Below are positions 7,304 to 15,918 of a stretch of DNA of 19,925 nucleotides, piece after piece (position 1 is the first letter of the stretch; every line of letters starts with the position of its first letter). Source of the stretch: Fulvivirga aurantia. Its GTDB lineage: Bacteria > Bacteroidota > Bacteroidia > Cytophagales > Cyclobacteriaceae. The stretch is taken from contig NZ_SMMD01000926.1 in assembly GCF_009711475.1 (NCBI RefSeq), positions 1 to 19,925 of the forward strand, written 5' to 3'. The notes below the pieces were generated by a model. The model made no database searches. It saw nothing but the letters and a program-made list of their open reading frames with translations, and was not told the origin of the DNA. The translations under genes were made by a program, and so were the position numbers.

Positions 7304-8655
7304 GTACAGTTTAGAGAAGTTTTTGATTGTAGCTTTTGCATTTCTATTTCCAACACAAATAATAATATTGAGGCATATAGAATATTTTCTATCACTAAGC
7401 TATAGTAAATGCCCTCGAGGCCCAGGAAATAAGGTAGGGCAAAAATGAGGGGTAAAAACAAGACCGCCTGCCTCGCCAATGGTATCATAGTAGCCTTTCT
7501 ACTATTACCCACTGCCTGAAAATAGATAATCGCTGAAGTCGAAATAGGCAAAAAGGGTAAGGCCAGAAAAACAAGTCTGATATAGTGTAGTTCGATTCCC
7601 CGTAAGGGTTCTTCCGGTATCATCAAGCCTATAAACCAATCAGGAAAAATTAAAAAGGGAATTAAAATCGAGGCCATAAAAATAACGCCTCCCCAGCGAA
7701 AGTACTTTAATACACTCACACACCTTTGCCAATTGCCAGCTCCGTAATTGATGCCAATAACCGGCTGAAGTGGTTGTAACAACCCCATGGCTGGTATTGA
7801 GATAAAGGAGAACAGTCTGTATGCTGCGCTAAATACCGCCAGATCGTGCGTAGTGCCATAGTAAGTGATAGAGCGAAAAATAATAAACTGCCTGACCACA
7901 TTTGATATTTGCATGGTGAGTGAGGAAAATCCGATGCTTACCACGTCTGAGGCAATCTCTTTCTCTACTCTTATGGCAAATTTACCTGTTTTAAATGAGG
8001 CATTACCTCTAATAAAATACGCTGAAGTAAGCAGACTATACACCACCATACTGGCTACGCTACTCCAGGCTGCTCCTTTCACACCTAGATTCAAGGTTTG
8101 AATAAACAGGGGTGTTAAGATGATATTTGCAACTACCGCAACCACGGTATAAGTCATCGCCTGCTTTATTTTACCTTCTGAACGAATAAGGCCATTTGCC
8201 GCCAGACCATAAACACTAAAAAAGGCCCCACACAAATAGATCTGTAAATAATCTACCCCTGATTGGTACACCTGGCCTTCTGCACCCAACAAGCTGACTA
8301 TGTCTTTAGAAAAAAGTATGCCGACTATAATGAGTATACCCGACCCTATGAGTGACAGTGCAATTAGGTTGGGAATTATCAATTGCTGAATAGATTGGTC
8401 TTTGGCACCTATGGCCCTGCTCAACACCGATGACGACCCCACAGCTATAAACCCGGTAATACTGGTGACCACCAAAGTCATAGGAAACAGTAGTGATACA
8501 CCTGCAAAGGCTTCCGTGCTTACAAGATTTCCCAGATAAAGTGCATCTACTAATGAGCTGATAGACAGTACCATCATGCCCAAAATACCCGGTAGAGAAA
8601 GTCTTTTCATGAGTAGCCATGGGCTATCATTATGCAGGTCTGGCCCTTTACTCAT
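7300..8655 (-). CDS. MATE-family efflux transporter
   Basis: A 451-residue inner-membrane protein with about 12 transmembrane helices in two repeated halves. SISSLVDALYLGNL in the first helix region has the conserved acidic residue (Asp37) typical of MATE exporters, and SSVLSRAIGAKD marks the loop after TM2. The family exports cationic drugs, metabolites or, in methanobactin loci, a metal-binding peptide, in exchange for sodium or protons. It is the last gene of the TonB-receptor operon, starting one base after the DUF5916 gene ends, so its job is probably tied to the compound handled by that operon. The substrate cannot be read from sequence. Confidence 0.92.
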   Translation of the reverse strand: MSKGPDLHNDSPWLLMKRLSLPGILGMMVLSISSLVDALYLGNLVSTEAFAGVSLLFPMTLVVTSITGFIAVGSSSVLSRAIGAKDQSIQQLIIPNLIALSLIGSGILIIVGILFSKDIVSLLGAEGQVYQSGVDYLQIYLCGAFFSVYGLAANGLIRSEGKIKQAMTYTVVAVVANIILTPLFIQTLNLGVKGAAWSSVASMVVYSLLTSAYFIRGNASFKTGKFAIRVEKEIASDVVSIGFSSLTMQISNVVRQFIIFRSITYYGTTHDLAVFSAAYRLFSFISIPAMGLLQPLQPVIGINYGAGNWQRCVSVLKYFRWGGVIFMASILIPFLIFPDWFIGLMIPEEPLRGIELHYIRLVFLALPFLPISTSAIIYFQAVGNSRKATMIPLARQAVLFLPLIFALPYFLGLEGIYYSLVIENILYASILLFVLEIEMQKLQSKTSLNCT

Positions 8656-8656
8656 T

Positions 8657-10861
8657 TTAGAATTGCTTTAGAAATGTAATCTTTCCTATGAGTTGCTGCT
8701 CCTCAAAAGGCGACTCGAGTCCATCGATACGATTGTCATTAAACACTAGATAGATAAAAGATAATGGACGATACTCCCAACTTCCACGTACATTCCAGCG
8801 GCCCTGCTTATCGAAGGAATTGTACTGGTAAAAGGCAGAGAGCTGTATCCGTGGATTTAGCGCAAATCGTGCTCCCAAAGTGGTCAGGTGTGTTTCCAGG
8901 TCTTCGAGTGACTCACCCAGCGACTTTAAATTATTATACTCATAATCTGCTGTAAACGCCATGTGCGGAATGGGCGCATAACGCATACCTCCATTTACTG
9001 TGAGCCTGTCTCCATTATAAAAACCTCCCCAGCTTAGTTTGCCTGACAGCGAAAACTTTCTTGATTGGTCAGTATTATACGACACCTGATGTCGCGTATA
9101 GTAATAGTTATCCTGAGTAATAGCGATTCCTAATGGAGCAAAGTTGAAGTTTATATTTTGCCAGGTAGGGTAAATGGCATATTCGAAAAAACTACCATCG
9201 GTAAAAATCAGGTAAATAGGAAACAAGTAAATACTACCCTGCTGAAAGTTGCCCGGATCATCGGCATCGTGGTAATAGTTGAAAAATGCTCCCGGATCAA
9301 ACCGTCTGATCCATGGTATATTTTCCGGCCTGAAGATATAATAGCCTCCCGGATTGTGCCAGATCACATTTTTCTGAAAGACAAAGCCCATGTCAGGATT
9401 ATAGTCTTTGGTCACAAAATTTGTAAGCCACCCAAGGTAAAACTTGTTGGTGTTGTATCCGGCAAATATCTTTCCTGCCAGACCCAGTGTGTCATTAGAA
9501 TTGTCTCGCGATCCGGAGAGCAGGTATGAGAAAGTAAGCTCACTTTTAGGGCGAATTAATCCATCAACTGTCAATGTGGTATTGTTGCTTTGGCTGGTAC
9601 CGAGCTCACTCGAAGCTTCGTCTAACCGATGGGTCACCATAAGACCCACATTGTTTTCTTTGCCATAATTTTGAAGGTAACGGGCCACACCAAAGCTGGC
9701 AGCTGGTGTGTTACCTGTAGCAGCCTGGTGTATATACAAACCTGCCACAGAGCGATTATCATTACGCATGGTATAACGTGCTCCGGCATCTATCCTGGCC
9801 GGCTCAGCATTAAAATTGCCTTGCAATCCGATGGTACGGCTAAAGAACGGCTTTACAGAAAAGTCACTCGCTCCTGCCCAAATCCCGGAGTTTTCCAGAA
9901 AAAACTGTCTCCGCTCAGGAAAGAAAATATTAAACCTTTCGAGGTTATTTACAGCACGATCTACGTCTGCCTGGGCAAAATCTGTATTAAAAGTAAGGTC
10001 TAAAACTGAGCGTGGATTGATGGCCCATTTTATATCACCACCTAATTTCACATCTCCCTCCGACTGACTTTCGCCTCCGGCTTCCACGTCATCATATTGA
10101 TATAGAAAATACGGTTCTACACGAATGTTGGCGCTGGGCTCTGGCACTGTCAGACCTTTAAGTTTGGCAGCATAAGTCATTCTGTATGGCGAAAATGACT
10201 GCGGGATAGCAGGAAATACGGTTTGTTCGTAATCCCTCCTTGCCAGTCTGTTAAAGGTTATCCCCCACGTAACGGAATCAGTATCCTGGGGGCGCTCATA
10301 ACGGATGGATTTAAATGGGATGGCAAATTCAGCAAAATAGCCCGAGTCAGTCTGGTGGGTTCTCACGGTCCATAAGGCGTTCCAGTTTGTATCGGTATTG
10401 TTGTCATTAAAATTCTGCAGGTCTCGCTGGTTGCCATAAGGTGTGGTTTGAAATGACACACAATATTGCTTGAGATTCTGAGGGTCTAATTGAATACCAA
10501 AAATATCATTTTCGCCCCATCTGAAGTCTCTGCGCAAATCCTGCACTCTTATGCCTTTTTTACCCAGAGAATCTTCGCAAAAAATACCGACATAGAGATT
10601 TTTCTCATCAAACATGAGCTTGGCCAGCGTTTGATAGTGGTATTCTCCTCCCTGCCTTGGTTCAATTCGGAAGAAATCCTTCGTTACCGGGGCTTTGTCC
10701 CAGGCGGCTTCTGTAAGCTTTCCATCTATTTTAATGTCTTCGTCAGCTCTCACCGCGTTGATCTCTAGCGGAGTTTCCGGTGGTGGAAAATTGTCAGTCT
10801 GCTGTGCCTGAAGCAAACCAAAGGTGCCAACCCATGCAAAAAGTAATGTGATAGATTTCAT
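8657..10861 (-). CDS. DUF5916 outer-membrane protein with CBM9-like domain
   Basis: A 734-residue protein. A signal peptide covers residues 1-20 (MKSITLLFAW start, ending LLQAQ). Residues about 34-195 match the carbohydrate-binding family 9-like fold (IKIDGKLTEAAWDKAP and a later FAEFAIPFKSIRYE), and the DUF5916 hallmark FFPERRQFFLEN follows. The rest is rich in alternating aromatic beta-strands and ends in a Phe, as expected for an outer-membrane barrel. The ATG at 10861 is chosen over a longer start at 10945. It begins the signal peptide and overlaps the upstream permease stop as ATGA, while the 28-codon extension would hide the signal and overlap the permease gene. Function of DUF5916 is unknown; here it may form the outer-membrane path of an ABC system. 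Confidence 0.88.
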   Translation of the reverse strand: MKSITLLFAWVGTFGLLQAQQTDNFPPPETPLEINAVRADEDIKIDGKLTEAAWDKAPVTKDFFRIEPRQGGEYHYQTLAKLMFDEKNLYVGIFCEDSLGKKGIRVQDLRRDFRWGENDIFGIQLDPQNLKQYCVSFQTTPYGNQRDLQNFNDNNTDTNWNALWTVRTHQTDSGYFAEFAIPFKSIRYERPQDTDSVTWGITFNRLARRDYEQTVFPAIPQSFSPYRMTYAAKLKGLTVPEPSANIRVEPYFLYQYDDVEAGGESQSEGDVKLGGDIKWAINPRSVLDLTFNTDFAQADVDRAVNNLERFNIFFPERRQFFLENSGIWAGASDFSVKPFFSRTIGLQGNFNAEPARIDAGARYTMRNDNRSVAGLYIHQAATGNTPAASFGVARYLQNYGKENNVGLMVTHRLDEASSELGTSQSNNTTLTVDGLIRPKSELTFSYLLSGSRDNSNDTLGLAGKIFAGYNTNKFYLGWLTNFVTKDYNPDMGFVFQKNVIWHNPGGYYIFRPENIPWIRRFDPGAFFNYYHDADDPGNFQQGSIYLFPIYLIFTDGSFFEYAIYPTWQNINFNFAPLGIAITQDNYYYTRHQVSYNTDQSRKFSLSGKLSWGGFYNGDRLTVNGGMRYAPIPHMAFTADYEYNNLKSLGESLEDLETHLTTLGARFALNPRIQLSAFYQYNSFDKQGRWNVRGSWEYRPLSFIYLVFNDNRIDGLESPFEEQQLIGKITFLKQF

Positions 10862-12297
10862 TGCTTTATACCTCCTTTCATTTTTATAAAGCCTAAAGTG
10901 AACACCAGAACTGCCGCTAGAAGGACTTTGCCCAACCCCAGCCATACCGTCTCCCAGCGGTCTGATTGCTGCTTCATAGAGAAGCTCGGCAAATTTTCAT
11001 AATCTGCTCTGACAAGTGGTTTGTCCCAAAAAAGGCGATTGAAATAGAATTCACTTATGTTTCCGTGGAAACGTACCAGCGCATCTTGATAATGAAGAAA
11101 TGTTGTTAGGTCAGTCTCAACAATGTGTGTAAAAACATCCTGCATATTAACTGAGGGGCTCAACCAATGGAAGCGGGATGTCCATGTGTTTCTTTTGGCC
11201 ACCTGGGCGTTGTAGTGGTCTACTTCATGCTGATTATTAATGTCTTTTAAAGAAGTGAAAGCAGCATAGGCTTTTGCTAGCATGTTATTTTCTATCAAAC
11301 TATCGCTTGCTGCCAGCTCAGGTTTGTGAGCTAAAAACTCTCTGATCACTTTCTTAACTTCCTTCTCATCATTTTCATTTTCCAGGCCCGTTCTTCGGGT
11401 AAGGCCGGCAAGTGTCGCACTATTGAGCGGATACATGGTAGTGACAATCACATTGAGCATCGATGGAATCACGATTAAGAGGAATAGCCAACAACCCGCT
11501 GCGGAAATAGCATTGAAAGATGAGCTTTTGCGAAAGCTTATGACGAAGTACAACAAACCAAACCAAAAAGCACAATAAACCACCACGCCAACTAACCAGG
11601 CCAGACCAGGCATCAGGTTCTCATCGGCTACAAAACTGCCTGAAGAAAGAATACCGACAAGTGATAGTAATAGAGCAAGACCTGTGATCAGCACAAAGTA
11701 AAAAGTGAGTCTTACTAAAGTAATCTTGCGCATACTTACTGACTGAATCAGCAGCAAAGCGAGTGTGCCCCCTTCTTTATCAGACGAATACAGACCATAG
11801 CAAAAGGCTATAATCACAAGCGGAAACAGGTAAATAAGTACAAAAGACAAATCGAAATTTCCCGCCATCAGGTTAACGGGGTTGGCGAGCTCATTTTCGA
11901 ACAACTGGTAATGCAAGCTCATACCTGTAAGGCGATAGTAATAGCGAAAAAGGTCTCTCTGACCAATCGCTAATGGCGCAAAATCGTGAGGAGGAAGTAT
12001 CGCATGGTAGCCATGCCTAAACCAGGCGTAAGCCGGTCGAGAAGCAATGTCATGCGTTTGCTCCTGCTCAATCGTTTCCATTTCCTCAGTGAAGCTGGCC
12101 TTATAGGTAGAAAACTCTTCATGCTCAATAGCAGTGACCGCATTTATAGTATTTCGCTGTGCGTTTATCTCAGACTGACCATAGTATATCGCATACAGGC
12201 CGAATAAAAACGTTACCACCAGCATTATCAGCTGAAACTTATTGCGTACAAATGCTTTCCATTCATAGCGAACCAATGTCTTTATTGTGCTATCCAT
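10858..12297 (-). CDS. ABC-2 type permease, DUF3526 family (second subunit)
   Basis: A 479-residue inner-membrane protein. It has an N-terminal amphipathic stretch and TM1 (about 22-40), a large extracytoplasmic loop (about 41-148), then TM helices around 150-170, 194-218, 230-253 and 262-285. A second long loop and a final helix (about 452-471) follow. After TM2 the motif SDKEGGTLALLLIQ (171-184) matches the equivalent site in the neighbouring permease and probably contacts the ATPase. The first loop holds His95, His98 and His104. It is paralogous to the upstream permease, overlaps it by 8 bases, and should form a heterodimer with it. Export or import direction and substrate are unknown; DUF3526 permeases are poorly characterised. 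Confidence 0.87.
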   Translation of the reverse strand: MDSTIKTLVRYEWKAFVRNKFQLIMLVVTFLFGLYAIYYGQSEINAQRNTINAVTAIEHEEFSTYKASFTEEMETIEQEQTHDIASRPAYAWFRHGYHAILPPHDFAPLAIGQRDLFRYYYRLTGMSLHYQLFENELANPVNLMAGNFDLSFVLIYLFPLVIIAFCYGLYSSDKEGGTLALLLIQSVSMRKITLVRLTFYFVLITGLALLLSLVGILSSGSFVADENLMPGLAWLVGVVVYCAFWFGLLYFVISFRKSSSFNAISAAGCWLFLLIVIPSMLNVIVTTMYPLNSATLAGLTRRTGLENENDEKEVKKVIREFLAHKPELAASDSLIENNMLAKAYAAFTSLKDINNQHEVDHYNAQVAKRNTWTSRFHWLSPSVNMQDVFTHIVETDLTTFLHYQDALVRFHGNISEFYFNRLFWDKPLVRADYENLPSFSMKQQSDRWETVWLGLGKVLLAAVLVFTLGFIKMKGGIKQ

Positions 12298-13726
12298 GAA
12301 GCGGTCTCATTTTTCGGTTAGTATAATGTATGAGCAAAACCATCATGGCCGTCCACAGACCAATAGAAATCAATTCCAACTTATAATGGCTTAGTAATTC
12401 TTTAACTGTAGGCGTCTGGTAAGAAAAATCATCTATTTGTTTCCAGAGATCTTCACCAGCCTTATAGCCAAAAAACTCCCCATACTTAGAGTTTTCAGCC
12501 ATGTCATTGTTCATTTTGCGTACCAGTGCTCTTCTATACGCTTCCACCTCATCTTCAAAGTGAATGAAAGTATGAATGTCAGTACCGGATAGCCCCATAG
12601 ACAGGTGCTGTACCGCCAGAAAAGGATTGAACAGACTTGCGATACTGCTCAATCGGTTTTGTTTATGGAAAATATTCTGGAGTTTTTCTAAATGATGGTC
12701 GTAAACCATATTGCCGTACTCCTCACCTGCCTGCATGCTCACGCCTTCGAAGTTAAAGGGTAGCTGCTCTACAGAATCTACCTGATATTTTTCCAGGTAT
12801 TCGTTGGTCAAGTTTACCATTCGCACAGATCGGGGTGTTTTGCCATCCAGGCCGTTGGCCTTGTCTTTGTCTATGGCCGCCTTAAACTCCCGCATAGAAG
12901 GAAGTGTGTAAATGCTCTCGCTGAAGTTGGCCACCGTTTTAGGCATGAGTATTACCAACAATATCCAGCAGGAAAGCAGTGTCAACAGTGCATTTCTACC
13001 AGTAGACGAGCGCAGCGATATCCATACTGAAAAGGAGATAAAGAAAAATAAATAGAGGCCATAAACGCCATACAGCAAAATCACCCTGGCTTCAACTTGC
13101 TGAAGAGCCTCATGCTGCACGCCCGTAAATGAAAGTATAGCTATCCCGATCATAAAAGGTGATAGGATGACTATGAGAATAATACTATAGGCTAAAATCT
13201 TACCCCATGTGAGCGTTTGAAAAGAAACACCCTGACTTAGCAATAATTTTAAGGTCCCTCGCTCACGCTCGTGGGTGTAAGAAGCAAAAGAGAGAAAAAT
13301 AATAAGCAGTGGAACCAGTACCTGTAACACCAAAGCCGCACTTAGCTCGCCAAACCTGATCATACTGCTATGATCCTGCGCGGGCCTAAACATAAATTCA
13401 TGTTGATAATGCGCCTCAAGGTACACTGACGTGCCGGTGTAGGCATCAAGACCAAAGTCGAAGAGACTCAACACTGTTTTTGGCTTGAATACAAATGTGC
13501 CATAATGAGCCGCTATATGTGGGTGCTTGTCGCCCTGGCCCAGCCACTCCTGACGTTTCTCATTTTGGGTTTGAGAAATTATGGCTTCTTGCTGCTGATA
13601 GGTGAGGTACCCTGCATACAAAGCTACCCCAAGCAAAATCACAATAATACTACCCAGCGCTAGCACCAATCTTTCTCTTAGTGCTATCAAAATCTCCTTT
13701 TTTATGATTAAGAAAAGTAGTTGCAT
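12290..13726 (-). CDS. ABC-2 type permease, DUF3526 family (first subunit)
   Basis: A 478-residue inner-membrane protein laid out like its neighbour: TM1 around 20-40, an extracytoplasmic loop, TM helices around 130-150, 175-200, 215-235 and 245-262, a long second loop, and a final helix around 452-467. The first loop has the DUF3526-like HPHIAAHYGTFVF (68-80) and a later EAHYQHEF (104-111), a cluster of five histidines that could bind metal. The cytoplasmic motif THERERGTLKLLLSQG (151-166) is typical of this permease group. Its ATG overlaps the ATPase stop by one base (TAATG), indicating coupled translation. With the ATPase and the second permease it should make a complete ABC transporter. 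Confidence 0.88.
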   Translation of the reverse strand: MQLLFLIIKKEILIALRERLVLALGSIIVILLGVALYAGYLTYQQQEAIISQTQNEKRQEWLGQGDKHPHIAAHYGTFVFKPKTVLSLFDFGLDAYTGTSVYLEAHYQHEFMFRPAQDHSSMIRFGELSAALVLQVLVPLLIIFLSFASYTHERERGTLKLLLSQGVSFQTLTWGKILAYSIILIVILSPFMIGIAILSFTGVQHEALQQVEARVILLYGVYGLYLFFFISFSVWISLRSSTGRNALLTLLSCWILLVILMPKTVANFSESIYTLPSMREFKAAIDKDKANGLDGKTPRSVRMVNLTNEYLEKYQVDSVEQLPFNFEGVSMQAGEEYGNMVYDHHLEKLQNIFHKQNRLSSIASLFNPFLAVQHLSMGLSGTDIHTFIHFEDEVEAYRRALVRKMNNDMAENSKYGEFFGYKAGEDLWKQIDDFSYQTPTVKELLSHYKLELISIGLWTAMMVLLIHYTNRKMRPLHG

Positions 13727-14427
13727 TAGTTATGCATGTGTTTGAGATACAGCTTTTCCAGGTCTTGAAAACTCACATCATCAGAAGCAAACTGCTCAAT
13801 GAGCACACCTTCTTTCATGATGCCGATATGCGTGCCTGTGTCTTTGGCGCGAAAAAGATCATGGGTAGCCATAAGTGTGGCTACACCATTATCTTTCATA
13901 CTCAACAACAGCTCTGAAAATTCATTGCTGGCTTTTGGGTCAAGCCCAGAGGTAGGCTCGTCTAATAGTAAAACCTTGGCTTCTCGTGCTCTTGCCAGCG
14001 CTATGCCTACTTTCTGCCTCATCCCTTTTGAGTAGCTTTTTACTCTTTTATTGATAAAATCTGGCTGTAGGCCTGATTGCTTAAGCAGCTCTTCTAACTG
14101 CTCTCTGGCATAGCTTCGACCTCTCAAACCACAGAAAAAATCCAGATTCTCCAGGCCAGTAAGGTTTGGGTACAGCATCAGGTTTTCTGGTATGTAAGAA
14201 AGCAATTGTTTAGTCTCCCTTGCATACTGATCGACATCCAATGAGTTGATACTCGCCTTTCCTTCTGTAGCTTCTATGAAGTTGAGAAATAGGTTGATGG
14301 TAGTCGACTTTCCTGCTCCATTGGCTCCCAGCAAACAAAAGATGTCTCCTTCGTTTACTGATAGGTTGAGGTCATGAAGAGCCGTAAAGCTTCCGTATTT
14401 TTTTGTGAGATTGGTGGCTTTTAGCAT
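13726..14427 (-). CDS. ABC transporter ATP-binding protein
   Basis: A 233-residue nucleotide-binding subunit. Walker A is GANGAGKST at 34-42, the Q-loop region reads YIPENLMLYP (78-87, with Asn or Glu in place of the usual Gln), the signature is SYSKGMRQKV at 131-140, and Walker B is VLLLDEP at 152-158. The D-loop GLDP and H-loop His189 are present. It is closest in style to ABC-2/NosF/GldA-type ATPases that pair with ABC-2 permeases. It powers the two permeases encoded directly downstream (1-base overlap). It follows the lipoprotein gene by 6 bases, so all belong to one transcript. Confidence 0.92.
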   Translation of the reverse strand: MLKATNLTKKYGSFTALHDLNLSVNEGDIFCLLGANGAGKSTTINLFLNFIEATEGKASINSLDVDQYARETKQLLSYIPENLMLYPNLTGLENLDFFCGLRGRSYAREQLEELLKQSGLQPDFINKRVKSYSKGMRQKVGIALARAREAKVLLLDEPTSGLDPKASNEFSELLLSMKDNGVATLMATHDLFRAKDTGTHIGIMKEGVLIEQFASDDVSFQDLEKLYLKHMHN

Positions 14428-14433
14428 AATGAA

Positions 14434-15900
14434 TTAATTTACCTGTACCAGTCCGCTCACGTAACCGCTGCTACTGGTAATCTTTTTAGATACTTCTCCT
14501 GAGCCTATCGCATAGCTGTAGATGGCATCTTCGTCTTTGCCAGCTATAGGGAAGAGAATTTCATCATCTGAAGATTGGAAAAAGAACATCGTGCGAGATG
14601 CAGCAAATGTATTTGGCAATGATGCAGCCAGATCTCCTCCATCAGTCTTAGCAGCTAAGTCGATTTGGTGGTAACGGAATGCCGGATTGTCTCCATCAAA
14701 TCCGAACCAATTATCGTCATTTGATGAAACTGCTGTAAAAGTGAGGCCATCACCAAAGTGATATAGTCCAAAACATGAGCCTCCTACCGTAGCAGTCAAG
14801 TCAAAGAAATAGCCAGTGTCAAACTCTGTTTCTCCCGCTTTGATTCTTAGTATACCACTAGGTTTATCACTAAAAAGACCAGATCCCTGCACGTAAATGT
14901 CACCGTTATCAGCCTCGGTCATTATAGCTGTGGTTAAAGAACCAAAAAGTGTTGATGTTCTGGTATCGGTAATCACCTTTTCCAGCGTGTTGGTCTGTAA
15001 GTCTACCACAGCCACCATCGCTTCACCTGAGCCTCCAAAGTCATTAAGTGCGATGAATAAGGTGTTGCCTCTTACAATCATGTCAGAATAAAAAAGGCCC
15101 TCACCTGCACTGGAAAGGTCTATTTCTCCGGTAATACGCATTTCTGAAGGGCTAAATTGTACCGCTCTTGAGAGGCCGCCTCCCACGGTAGCATACCCTT
15201 TATTCTCGTCAATAATTTCTACAGAAGAAAAGGAGCTTGAACCAGGAACTATGATCTCCTGATCTAGTTTAGCTTCACCAGCGCTATTGAAGACGTATTT
15301 ACCCATGGTAGCCGGTGCACCGAAACCTGCAGTAAACAAAGCATTGCCATCTGAATAGACCGCGGCAAACTGCGCTAATTCTGTGCTACTACTATTATCA
15401 ATTGTGTTTAGGTCAAGATCAATCAGACCTTGTAAGAAAGTAGTAGTTACATCTCCAGCACCTGAAACCAGGGCCATCCCGTAGTTTACCGGAGCAAACA
15501 CTTCAACCTCAACCGCCTGGTTAGTACTCTTTCCTTGCTGATCAGTAACTGTGAGTGTTACCGTCTGAGTGCCACTTATATCGGCCGCTGTTTCATAACT
15601 CACCGTTGCTTCTGCATTGGTGGTACCTACAATGTCATCTGTATTGATGATAGTGGCTGTACCGGCACTGGCTGCCACTGTTACCTCAGAAACGGTACCA
15701 GGCGCAATTACTGTAAACGTTACTTCCAGGGTTTCTCCGCCACGTACAGATGAGCCCTCAGCCGCTTGAATCACTGGCGCATCAGGGTCGATTCCGGGGT
15801 CATCATCAATACATGATACCATAGCTGAAACGGCAAAAACAAGAGTAAGAGAGATGCTTATATATTTCATAAGCCTTAAATAGTAAATTGGTTGTTTCAT
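14434..15900 (-). CDS. Surface lipoprotein, Ig-like domain plus beta-propeller-like repeats
   Basis: A 488-residue predicted lipoprotein. The lipobox SAMVSC puts the lipidated cysteine at Cys30, and the following IDDD resembles the acidic surface-export signal of Bacteroidota lipoproteins, so it is probably on the cell surface. An Ig/PKD-like beta-sandwich spans about 38-135, followed by repeated beta-strand segments resembling a propeller (about 140-488). The layout recalls the DUF4374/XusB-type lipoproteins that capture siderophores for a partner TonB receptor; this is a resemblance, not a firm match. A second ATG at 15870 would give a more typical 20-residue signal peptide and may be the true start. 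It lies 18 bases after the receptor gene. Confidence 0.8.
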   Translation of the reverse strand: MKQPIYYLRLMKYISISLTLVFAVSAMVSCIDDDPGIDPDAPVIQAAEGSSVRGGETLEVTFTVIAPGTVSEVTVAASAGTATIINTDDIVGTTNAEATVSYETAADISGTQTVTLTVTDQQGKSTNQAVEVEVFAPVNYGMALVSGAGDVTTTFLQGLIDLDLNTIDNSSSTELAQFAAVYSDGNALFTAGFGAPATMGKYVFNSAGEAKLDQEIIVPGSSSFSSVEIIDENKGYATVGGGLSRAVQFSPSEMRITGEIDLSSAGEGLFYSDMIVRGNTLFIALNDFGGSGEAMVAVVDLQTNTLEKVITDTRTSTLFGSLTTAIMTEADNGDIYVQGSGLFSDKPSGILRIKAGETEFDTGYFFDLTATVGGSCFGLYHFGDGLTFTAVSSNDDNWFGFDGDNPAFRYHQIDLAAKTDGGDLAASLPNTFAASRTMFFFQSSDDEILFPIAGKDEDAIYSYAIGSGEVSKKITSSSGYVSGLVQVN

Positions 15901-15918
15901 AGTTGTTTAATTAAAGTT

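Noticed and set aside
7270..7330. Bidirectional terminator between the convergent methyltransferase and MATE genes
   Set aside because: The stop codons overlap by four bases, and I see no GC-rich stem with a U-tract in the surrounding sequence.
9158..10067. Plus-strand open frames opposite the DUF5916 gene
   Set aside because: They are antisense shadows of a well-supported gene. They show no family motifs, no ribosome-binding sites and improbable amino-acid composition.
10862..10945. 28-codon N-terminal extension of the DUF5916 gene starting at 10945
   Set aside because: It overlaps the permease coding sequence and would bury a clean signal peptide. The ATG at 10861 overlaps the permease stop as ATGA, the pattern seen elsewhere in the operon.
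15535..15753. Cys-rich plus-strand open frame opposite the lipoprotein gene
   Set aside because: Its cysteines come from antisense reading of a Thr/Ala/Val-rich Ig-like domain. There is no promoter or ribosome-binding site.
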